A DNA stretch of 17,179 nt from an uncultured Muribaculaceae bacterium (GTDB lineage: Bacteria > Bacteroidota > Bacteroidia > Bacteroidales > Muribaculaceae): positions 1-17,179 of the forward strand of contig CAJTYC010000057.1 of assembly GCA_910584185.1 (NCBI GenBank), read 5' to 3'. Below, in pieces: positions 10,362 to 16,355 of the stretch. Each line of letters opens with the position of its first letter. The first letter of the stretch is position 1. Position numbers and translations under genes: made by a program. The notes below the pieces were generated by a model. It had not been told where the DNA came from, did no database searches, and worked only from the letters and a program-made list of their open reading frames with translations.

Positions 10362-11264
10362 ATGATATTGTATTTTTCAGGCACCGGCAATAGCGCGCAT
10401 GTCGCTAAACTTCTCGGAGATTACCTCAAGGAAGAGTGTATGCGTATCACTGATTGTCACGCATCGAGTATCAGTTTTTCGGGTAATTCACTTGGCATTG
10501 TCTTCCCGATTTATTCGTGGGGCGTACCTCCTGTCATGCTCGACTACATAGCCGGACTGGGTGAGAGGTTTGTGGAAGAGGCATCCGCAACTCCCATATG
10601 GATGGTGGCCGTGTGTGGCGACGAGACAGCGCTCGCACCGGAAATGCTGAAAAAGGAGCTATCAGATAGAGGACTTGAACTCAGCGGCGGGTGGAGTGTG
10701 CAGATGCCAAACAATTACGTGCTGCTTCCCGGCTTTGATGTGGACCCTAAGGATGTGGAGCAACGAAAACTTGATGCCTGTGATGATACGATAACAGGTA
10801 TTGCCCGAAAGATTTCATCATGCTCATGGGAGGAGTCCTATGTGCGAGGCTCCATGGCGTGGCTTAAAACCAAGTTGATATATCCCATCTTCAAAAAGTA
10901 CGGCATTTATCCTTCACGTTGGCAATCAGATGAGAGATGCACCAAGTGCGGACTATGTGCGTCAGCCTGTCCCGTATCTAATATAACAAGCGGTTCAGAT
11001 GGCAAACCATGCTGGCACGACAACTGCACAAGCTGTCTCGCATGCTATCACATCTGCCCGACACATGCTGTAAACTATGGCAGTGCCACCCGAAATAAAG
11101 GCCATTATTTCCTCCCTGCTTACCGTAAACTAATAGCCGGTTTCCGCCATAAAAAAAAATTATCAGCTGAATATTTGTGCAATCAGGTGTATATTATTAC
11201 ATTTGTGCATTGTTACTATCAATATTTCTTAGCTACAACAAAATGGAATTACCATTCAACATAG
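10362..11264 (+). CDS. EFR1-type flavodoxin plus 2x[4Fe-4S] ferredoxin protein, probably with a frameshift-extended tail
   Basis: 300 residues as read. A flavodoxin-like domain begins at once with YFSGTGNSAHVAKLL (4-18, FMN phosphate loop). Two ferredoxin clusters follow: Cys193, 196, 199, 203 (CTKCGLCASACP) and Cys222, 225, 228, 232 (CTSCLACYHICP). This is the EFR1-like architecture, a cytoplasmic electron carrier whose partner is unknown. The conserved part ends near residue 255. The remaining tail follows a run of nine A at 11151-11159 and looks like chance sequence (YLCNQVYIITFVHCYYQ). One more A would end the protein at a TGA at 11168-11170, before the promoter of the next gene. So the last 30 or so residues are probably not native, from a real indel, a sequencing error or slippage. 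Confidence 0.82.
   Translation: MILYFSGTGNSAHVAKLLGDYLKEECMRITDCHASSISFSGNSLGIVFPIYSWGVPPVMLDYIAGLGERFVEEASATPIWMVAVCGDETALAPEMLKKELSDRGLELSGGWSVQMPNNYVLLPGFDVDPKDVEQRKLDACDDTITGIARKISSCSWEESYVRGSMAWLKTKLIYPIFKKYGIYPSRWQSDERCTKCGLCASACPVSNITSGSDGKPCWHDNCTSCLACYHICPTHAVNYGSATRNKGHYFLPAYRKLIAGFRHKKKLSAEYLCNQVYIITFVHCYYQYFLATTKWNYHST
11174..11205 (+). promoter_or_regulatory. Consensus promoter of the kinase-Thg1 unit
   Basis: TTTG at 11174-11177, then exactly 20 bases, then TACATTTG at 11198-11205. This matches the Bacteroidetes sigma-ABfr pattern TTTG-N19-21-TAnnTTTG on both boxes and spacing, the best promoter in the window. It gives a leader of about 30 bases to the ATG at 11243 and argues against the upstream ATG at 11177, which lies inside the -33 box. 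Confidence 0.65.
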
Positions 11265-11710
11265 CAGATAATCGAATTGCAATCATATTTATCGGGATAC
11301 AAGCGAGTGGCAAGACAACATTCTATAATACAGCTCTTTCTCATCACGGTTTCTGTCATATCAATCTCGATACATTGAAAACAAGACATAGGGAAAGCGA
11401 ATTATTCCGCTCATGCCTGACGCAAGGAAGGAATATTGTGGTTGACAATACTAATCCTGCAAAAGTAGACCGAGCAAGATACATCCCGTTAGCCCGTGGG
11501 GCTGGTTATAAGGTAATTGGTATATTTTTTCAGAGTATTTTGCGCCATTGTATTGCTCGCAATGAACTGCGTGGCGAAACGGTGCCGCGACATGCAATAC
11601 CCAATACGCAAAATAAATTGGAGATGCCGGGTATTGATGAAGGTTTTGATGAATTGTATTTTGTAAAGATTAAAACCGACGGATTTGATATTAGTAAATG
11701 GAAGGATTGA
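11243..11710 (+). CDS. P-loop kinase, AAA_33 / polynucleotide-kinase-like
   Basis: 155 residues from the ATG at 11243. The frame is open upstream to 11177, but that start falls inside the promoter. Walker A is GIQASGKTT (18-26) and Asp43 follows in NLDTLK. The segment NIVVDNTNPAKVDRARY (64-80) matches the DNTN..R block of T4-polynucleotide-kinase-like P-loop kinases, and a lid follows with RNELRGETVPRHAI (106-119). Such enzymes phosphorylate 5'-OH ends of RNA or DNA, though some relatives use small molecules. There is no phosphatase or ligase domain. Its stop is 3 bases before the Thg1-like ATG, so the two are translationally coupled. A role in preparing 5'-phosphate ends for the Thg1-like enzyme is inference from this pairing. 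Confidence 0.8.
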   Translation: MELPFNIADNRIAIIFIGIQASGKTTFYNTALSHHGFCHINLDTLKTRHRESELFRSCLTQGRNIVVDNTNPAKVDRARYIPLARGAGYKVIGIFFQSILRHCIARNELRGETVPRHAIPNTQNKLEMPGIDEGFDELYFVKIKTDGFDISKWKD

Positions 11711-11713
11711 ATT

Positions 11714-12493
11714 ATGGATTTCGATACTATTGACAAAAATATGCGTCGATTCGAGCAGTCGCTCGACCGCGTGATTAAGCAGGATATTTTCCTCGTGGCT
11801 CGACTCGATGGTCACGGCTTCACGAAACTCACTAAGTGCGAGTGGAATCTTGAAAAGCTGTTTGATCCGCGCTTTCATGACGCCATGATGCATACGATGC
11901 GTAAGTTGATGATTGATAGTGAATTTCATATGGTGTATGGTTATACTCAAAGCGATGAAATATCGTTGCTGTTTCATATCGATGATAGGACTTTTGCTCA
12001 CAAAGAGCGCAAATTGCTGTCGCTGTTAGCCTCCGAAGCTTCAGTGGCTTTCTCGATGTATGTGGGGCATGCTGCAGTTTTCGATTGTAGGCTGGTTCCG
12101 CTTCCAGGTTTGGAAAATGTAGTTGATTACTTTCGTTGGCGACAAGAAGATGCACATCGCAATTCGCTGGATTCACATTGTTATTGGATGTTGCGTAAGC
12201 AGGGATTGTCGGCATTTGAAGCTCAAAAGCGAATAAGTGGAATATCTATGAGTGACAAGAATAAGTTGCTCTTTTCGAATGGGATTAACTATAACGTATT
12301 ACCATCGTGGCAGAGACTGGGTATCGGAGCATATTTCACCGAAGTGAAGAAAGAGGGCTACAATCCCAAGACCCAAATGGCAACACAAGCAGTTAGACGC
12401 GAATTGAGTTTTATTAATGATTTGCCTTCAGGCAGTGAATATGATGAATTATTACATCAAGTTTGCTGTTGCTTGTTACCCCCGGCTCTATAG
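11714..12493 (+). CDS. Thg1-like protein (TLP), tRNA 5'-end 3'-5' nucleotidyltransferase
   Basis: 259 residues. Thg1 and TLPs add nucleotides to RNA 5' ends in the 3'-5' direction, using a palm fold with two metals. Seen here: the first metal motif RLDGHGFTKLTK (30-41, Asp32), the second YTQSDEISLLF (77-87, Asp81 and Glu82), and the conserved block DYFRWRQEDAHRNSL (138-152), which replaces the HINNLYN of eukaryotic Thg1 as in bacterial TLPs. Bacterial TLPs studied so far act in template-dependent repair of 5'-truncated tRNAs rather than in adding G-1 to tRNA-His, which most bacteria encode in the gene. It is coupled to the kinase upstream. The last residues (HQVCCCLLPPAL) read into the border with a broken TolC gene and may be altered. 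Confidence 0.92.
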   Translation: MDFDTIDKNMRRFEQSLDRVIKQDIFLVARLDGHGFTKLTKCEWNLEKLFDPRFHDAMMHTMRKLMIDSEFHMVYGYTQSDEISLLFHIDDRTFAHKERKLLSLLASEASVAFSMYVGHAAVFDCRLVPLPGLENVVDYFRWRQEDAHRNSLDSHCYWMLRKQGLSAFEAQKRISGISMSDKNKLLFSNGINYNVLPSWQRLGIGAYFTEVKKEGYNPKTQMATQAVRRELSFINDLPSGSEYDELLHQVCCCLLPPAL

Positions 12494-12599
12494 CAGATGT
12501 TTTCTCAGTAGTAGGATGCACGCGGCAGGGGAGACTTCAATGTTTGATAGTCCTGTATTCATTGGGTGTTACTCCGAGATGCTGGCGCAGCAAACTTGG

Positions 12600-12896
12600 C
12601 ATAGAAATGCTGCATTGGAACTGGCTGACGGCAGCGTGTGATTGACTATTGCAATGCAAAAGTCTTACAATGATCTTACATTGGCATACAAGAATATTGA
12701 CATAGCTCGAAAATCTATTGAGCAGGCGCAGGAAAACCTTCGTATGCACGAGGATTTCTATCAAGCCTGCACTGCTACAATGGCTGATTTGCTCCATGCC
12801 CAGACTCTCTATCGTCAGAGTTGCGACCGCTATTCAGAGGCTGTTGCGAACTATGAAATCAGAAAAGTTGGGTATCTTGTGATGACTGGAAGATAA
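12600..12896 (+). pseudogene. Remnant of a TolC-family outer-membrane efflux protein (C-terminal end only)
   Basis: About 85 residues from 12642 match the last helical hairpin of TolC-like proteins: MQKSYNDLTLAYKNIDIA, then KSIEQAQENLRMHEDFYQA, DLLHAQTLYRQS and a terminal KVGYLVMTGR. The same frame continues upstream as HRNAALELADGSV, a plausible TolC helix, interrupted by an in-frame TGA at 12639-12641. Further upstream the similarity breaks up between frames. At about 450 residues for a normal TolC, more than 80% is missing. No efflux pump partner is nearby. The 12494-12599 stretch between Thg1 and this remnant holds no recognisable gene and probably contains more of the same decay. Confidence 0.8.
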
Positions 12897-12907
12897 ACCT
12901 TTAGTAT

Positions 12908-13297
12908 ATGAAATTTACGACAAACATACGCATAGATATTCCGATGATTTTTGCATTTGCAGTTCTCATTGTCAGTGGTGTTGGCATTCATGTCACTGAT
13001 GGGTTCGTGCAGCATGACATTTGGCACAATTGGGCCGTTATCCACGTTATAGCATCAGTTTCGTTTCTTGTGCTGGGCATTTACCATATCATCGGGCATT
13101 GGGTCTGGTTCAAGGGGCTTGCAAAGAGTATGAAGAAGAAGAGTAAACCGAACATTGTGCTCACGCTTCTCTTCCTCTTTGAAACGGTGACAGGTGCAAT
13201 ACTGCTTGCTTTCACAGATGGTGGCAATAGCCATATCGGGCTATGGCACTGGTGGGGGGGCCTGATTATGACGGCATTTGTTTTTTTGTACGGTTGA
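12908..13297 (+). CDS. Four-helix membrane cytochrome-like protein (DUF4405-like), short at the C-terminus
   Basis: 129 residues with hydrophobic segments at about 11-30, 43-65, 83-103 and 111-128. Histidines sit where haem ligands are expected: His46, His60, His64 (HIIGHWVWFKG) and His114 (GLWHWWGG). This resembles DUF4405, a cytochrome b561-like family that is often encoded beside FMN-binding flavinylated proteins, consistent with the NosR-like gene at 15271. The protein stops inside its last helix (FVFLYG), right after a T7 run at 13281-13287; members I know of continue with a cytoplasmic basic tail. Shifting the frame after the run does not restore a recognisable tail. It starts 11 bases after the TolC remnant. 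Family call moderate, function inferred. Confidence 0.55.
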   Translation: MKFTTNIRIDIPMIFAFAVLIVSGVGIHVTDGFVQHDIWHNWAVIHVIASVSFLVLGIYHIIGHWVWFKGLAKSMKKKSKPNIVLTLLFLFETVTGAILLAFTDGGNSHIGLWHWWGGLIMTAFVFLYG

Positions 13298-13395
13298 TTA
13301 TGGACTGAATATTTTTTTTGTATTTTCGCAAATAATCCGGTGCACTTAATATTTGCACAATCGTAACAAGGATTCGATTACACTGACTTAAGTAT

Positions 13396-14298
13396 ATGAA
13401 AATTAAGAGTTTTATCATAATGGCGCTTTCGCTGATATCTTTCGGTAGCTGTGCCTCTCGTTCTAAATATGCGGATTTGCAGTCTGCACTTAATGAGTAT
13501 GTTGCAAGTAAGGACGCGAGCATAGGGGTAGCTGTGATTATTGATGGTAAGGATACGGTGTCGGTAAATGGAAACAAGCCATTCCCGATGCTTAGTGTCT
13601 ATAAGTTACCGATTGCTTTAGCATTGGCTGATGTATATCGCAGCAAAGCTGCGACGTTTGACAATCAAATCGTCATTTTGCCTGAAGACTTGCACCGCGA
13701 CACTTGGAGTCCGTTGACTGAGAAGATATTAGCATCTGATAATGCGTTGACCGACACTCTGAAATTGCCGGCGAGAGACCTATTGCAATATATGCTCCAA
13801 CAGAGTGACAACAATGCTTCCGATATTGTCTTGAACTCGATAGGAGGATTAGGCAGCGTAAATTTTCCTGGCATAAATGTTGTGAGTACGGAAGCTGAAA
13901 TGCATGTAGACAATAGTCTTTGTTATTCCAATTCTGCCACTCCGATAGCGATGACAAATCTGATTGATAAGTTTGACCGCGATATGACTGACTCTTTGTC
14001 GGTCGAAATAAAATATCTCATGCAGTCATGTGCCACAGGAGAGAATCGACTTGTAAAACCTCTTTTGCCGACAAATGCGGTAATTGGCCACAAAACCGGC
14101 ACCGGTTTCTCATTGCCCGACGGCAGACTAATGGCAGTCAACGATGCCGGATACGTACATCTCCCTAACGGGCACAGATATGTAATATCAGTCTTTATAG
14201 AAAACTCCGCATACGACCTGGTGCAAACGGAAGCGATTATAGCGGAAATTTCGGAGTTGGTATTTAGTGCGGTTTGGGCGAAGTCCGTGCCCGATTAA
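13396..14298 (+). CDS. bla: Class A beta-lactamase, CfxA/CepA/CblA-like (subclass A2)
   Basis: 300 residues. It hydrolyses beta-lactams in the periplasm through an acyl-serine intermediate. The N-terminus has a signal sequence ending SFGSCAS, so a lipoprotein anchored at Cys19 is possible, although the lipobox is atypical. Class A motifs are all present: S67-V-Y-K70 (LSVYKLP), S137-D-N139 (QQSDNNASDIVL), the omega-loop acid in STEAEMHVDN (164-173) and K233-T-G (GHKTGTGFSLPDGR). These features fit the Bacteroidetes A2 group with cephalosporinase members. Spectrum cannot be told from sequence alone. No regulator or mobilisation gene adjoins it, though it sits among gene fragments and a repeat. 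The 98 bases upstream are A+T-rich without a perfect promoter. Confidence 0.92.
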   Translation: MKIKSFIIMALSLISFGSCASRSKYADLQSALNEYVASKDASIGVAVIIDGKDTVSVNGNKPFPMLSVYKLPIALALADVYRSKAATFDNQIVILPEDLHRDTWSPLTEKILASDNALTDTLKLPARDLLQYMLQQSDNNASDIVLNSIGGLGSVNFPGINVVSTEAEMHVDNSLCYSNSATPIAMTNLIDKFDRDMTDSLSVEIKYLMQSCATGENRLVKPLLPTNAVIGHKTGTGFSLPDGRLMAVNDAGYVHLPNGHRYVISVFIENSAYDLVQTEAIIAEISELVFSAVWAKSVPD

Positions 14299-14300
14299 TC

Positions 14301-14564
14301 TCCAATGAACCCTTGGTAATTAATCCTGAAGCGAATCATTACGACTCCGATACTGATAAAGCATGGTATCTTGATTATTACATGACGAAAAATTTATATG
14401 CCTTAGAAGCAAATTGCTTTAATGGTTTCGGTGCTGAAGATGTTAATCTCCATCCATACGCGAAGCGTAATTATGTTATTCTCGTTCCAGATGGCTTTAA
14501 GCCCAATTATACAAGGTCGAAATGTGTCTCAAACGACACTTGGTTTTGGCAACCACCTAAATAA
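14301..14564 (+). pseudogene. Unassigned gene fragment downstream of bla
   Basis: An open frame of 88 codons beginning just after the bla stop, with no convincing start. The only in-frame ATG upstream (14274) lies inside bla; TTG at 14313 is the first alternative. The protein is aromatic-rich and non-repetitive (NHYDSDTDKAWYLDYYMT, then NGFGAEDVNLHPYAKRNYVI and a terminal NDTWFWQPP). It looks like the C-terminal end of a real, larger protein, not random sequence. I do not recognise the family. A gene fused to or cut by the bla insertion is a plausible history. Confidence 0.45.
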
Positions 14565-14630
14565 TCTCATTATCATGTAATCCAAATCCTCGGAAAAGTA
14601 ATGCTTTCTTAGTGCTCGATATATCGTCCT

Positions 14631-14670
14631 AATATTTGTGGAGGCCAAAGTCACAAATATTTGGATTTTT
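14631..14670 (+). terminator. Possible terminator hairpin (AATATTTGTG / CACAAATATT)
   Basis: Perfect 10-bp arms at 14631-14640 and 14652-14661 with an 11-base loop, then TGGATTTTTT. The stem is A+T-rich, so termination would be weak. It lies between the fragment and repeat copy 2; the rest of 14565-14688 holds nothing recognisable. Confidence 0.4.
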
Positions 14671-14688
14671 TGATTAAATTTGCAGGTA

Positions 14689-14868
14689 TAAGTAATGAGT
14701 CATTTTAAATTTAAATTTGATTTGTGCTTATTTTTGTCAGATTGGAAATTCGGAAGAAGGCGCATAGCGCGCTATGTAACTGATGAGGAATTTTCAATGT
14801 GGCAAAAAGAAGCCAAAGCAAATTCAAATAAAAACTCGTTACTTAAATTTAAAATGACTCATTACTTA
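14689..14868 (+). repeat. Foldback MITE-like repeat, copy 2
   Basis: 180 bases in the same orientation as copy 1, with about ten substitutions and a 2-base indel between them. Perfect 26-bp terminal inverted repeats lie at 14689-14714 and 14843-14868. The centre is a perfect 14-bp palindrome, CATAGCGCGCTATG (14763-14776). The two halves pair imperfectly throughout. Both ends carry TA. An open frame of 60 codons crosses it, but it is not under coding constraint. Copy 2 ends 19 bases before the Asp-rich small gene. Confidence 0.85.
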
Positions 14869-14887
14869 ACGTCATAAAAAGATTATT

Positions 14888-15193
14888 ATGGGCTTTTGGA
14901 AATTCTGGCGCCGTTTGATTTTGTTAGATTGGATATTTGGAGGTCGCAGAAGCGACACATCGGCCAATCAAACATCTTATACATCATATGACCATGATTG
15001 CGATTGTGGCGATAACTATGGACTTCCACGAAGTTCAGGATATTCAGGAAGCAGTTGGAGAAATGGTAGTTATGATAACGATGATTTCGACGATTGCGAT
15101 GATGGTTTGTGTAATGGCTTCAATTCCAATTTTGATAATTTTGACGATTGCGACTCATTCGATAGATATGACGATTTTGAAGATGATTTTTGA
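14888..15193 (+). CDS. Asp/Phe-rich small hypothetical protein
   Basis: 101 residues, not recognised. The N-terminus (MGFWKFWRRLILLDWIFGGR) is basic, aromatic and hydrophobic, like a membrane-surface helix. The middle is Ser/Gly/Tyr-rich. The last 40 residues hold 16 Asp and 7 Phe in patterns such as DDFDDCDD and FDRYDDFEDDF, with no basic residue but one Arg. Such a tail could bind metal ions or be disordered. Cysteines occur in the acidic part (DCDCGDN, DDCDDGLC, DDCDS). The start has no strong ribosome site. It lies 77 bases before the NosR-like gene on the same strand and might belong with it. A conserved start and a sharp composition bias favour a real gene, but only moderately. Confidence 0.5.
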   Translation: MGFWKFWRRLILLDWIFGGRRSDTSANQTSYTSYDHDCDCGDNYGLPRSSGYSGSSWRNGSYDNDDFDDCDDGLCNGFNSNFDNFDDCDSFDRYDDFEDDF

Positions 15194-15270
15194 ATCAATG
15201 TCATAATCTGAATCGTTAGGGCTATGGGGCAGCGGGGATGGCTGGAAATCAATTGTAAACAATATAGTTT

Positions 15271-16353
15271 ATGTATCAACGTATCAGGATGCTGGTGAGG
15301 CTGCTCACCTGTTTTCTAATTTTGATGGGAGTGGCCGTGCAACGAAATGGAAGCATTTTCGGGCATGACTTGACCGTGCGGGAGGTCGAAGCAACTGAAG
15401 AATCTTCTCCATTGACAAGGGTTGACGGTGCTTTGGTTGTTAACACCTCCACCATAGCAAAAGATATAAAGGGCTTTGGAGGTCCGGTGCCTCTTGAAAT
15501 TACTATCAAGGATGGTGTCATAGCTGATATCCAACCTCTAAAAAACTCAGAAACTGAAGATTTTTTCAAGAGAGCAAGTGGCGTAATTATTCCTCAGTGG
15601 GTTGGCACTTCGGTACAAGATGTATCTTCCAAACATGTGGATGCTGTGTCGGGAGCCACTTTGACGTCTAATGCATTGAATGCAACTATCAAGGAAGGGG
15701 TGGCATACGCCAACGGCTTTCTGAAAGAATCTGAAGAAGAGGGTGCATCAGGCTTTGAGTTCACATGGAAGTTTGGAGTCGTATTGCTCACGGTGGTTTG
15801 TGCGGCTCTCTTGCCGTTGTTTGTTAGAAACAAGCATTACCGTTGCATACAACTCATTCTTAATGTAATCGTGCTCGGATTTTGGAGTGGCACGTTTCTT
15901 TCTTACGAGTTGTTCATCAATTACATTGCTAATGGTGTAAATGTTTGGCAATCGTTGGCTGTAATGATTATGCTTGCCGTGGCATTCGTATATCCATATT
16001 TCGGCAAGCAGTCTCATTATTGCACATGGATATGTCCTTTGGGTTCGATTCAAGAACTTTGTGGCAAGAGTGTGCGATACAAGTTGAAGTTGTCACCGAA
16101 AACAGTCAAGGGCTTGAATGTTTTTCAGGAATGCCTCTGGTTTGCCTTAATTTTTCTTATGATGGCCGGGATATGGTTTGATTGGATAAATTATGAACTT
16201 TTCAAGGCTTTCATATTTAAGTCGGCTTCAATTGGGGTGCTTATTGCTGCCGGGGTGGTGGTGTTGCTTTCGTTCATCGTGCAACGCCCTTACTGCCGGT
16301 TTGTTTGCCCTACCGGTTGCTTATTTCAATTAACACAAAATCCGGATAAATAA
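15271..16353 (+). CDS. NosR-like membrane protein: FMN-binding (flavinylated) domain plus polyferredoxin-type membrane domain
   Basis: 360 residues. An N-terminal membrane helix at about 7-24 leads to an extracytosolic FMN_bind domain at about 45-150. Its DAVSGATLTSNAL segment (124-136) is the ApbE flavinylation motif, with Thr130 the expected covalent FMN site. Further helices follow at about 167-186, 193-220, 227-243, 288-302 and 318-337. Two cysteine motifs of the NosR/NapH kind, CTWICPLGS (Cys251, Cys255) and CRFVCPTGC (Cys342, Cys346, Cys350), sit on the cytosolic-facing loops. The ferredoxin tail of longer NosR proteins is absent. It should pass electrons across the inner membrane to an extracytosolic acceptor. 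The nitroreductase gene starts 2 bases after its stop. ATG 15271 is the first start; Met7 is an alternative. Confidence 0.85.
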   Translation: MYQRIRMLVRLLTCFLILMGVAVQRNGSIFGHDLTVREVEATEESSPLTRVDGALVVNTSTIAKDIKGFGGPVPLEITIKDGVIADIQPLKNSETEDFFKRASGVIIPQWVGTSVQDVSSKHVDAVSGATLTSNALNATIKEGVAYANGFLKESEEEGASGFEFTWKFGVVLLTVVCAALLPLFVRNKHYRCIQLILNVIVLGFWSGTFLSYELFINYIANGVNVWQSLAVMIMLAVAFVYPYFGKQSHYCTWICPLGSIQELCGKSVRYKLKLSPKTVKGLNVFQECLWFALIFLMMAGIWFDWINYELFKAFIFKSASIGVLIAAGVVVLLSFIVQRPYCRFVCPTGCLFQLTQNPDK

Positions 16354-16355
16354 TC

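Noticed and set aside
11177..11242. Upstream start giving the P-loop kinase 22 more residues
   Set aside because: The ATG at 11177 overlaps the -33 box of a full-consensus promoter, and the extra residues resemble no kinase N-terminus. ATG 11243 is preferred.
12463..12645. Small open frame between Thg1 and the TolC remnant
   Set aside because: It crosses degraded TolC sequence in a different frame, with no start signal or recognisable product.
13240..13297. Homopolymer frameshift in the DUF4405-like gene (G7 at 13254-13260, T7 at 13281-13287)
   Set aside because: Moving the frame by one after the T run gives no recognisable continuation, so I cannot claim a frameshift; the shortened end may be real.
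8227..14868. Composite transposon bounded by the two repeats
   Set aside because: The repeats are only 180 bp, carry no transposase, and the interval contains core metabolism (pfp). They are better seen as separate MITE insertions.
14695..14877. 60-codon open frame within repeat copy 2 (and a matching frame in copy 1)
   Set aside because: Between the two copies every one of the seven differing codons before the indel changes the amino acid, and none is synonymous. That is not protein conservation. The frame follows from the repeat's structure.
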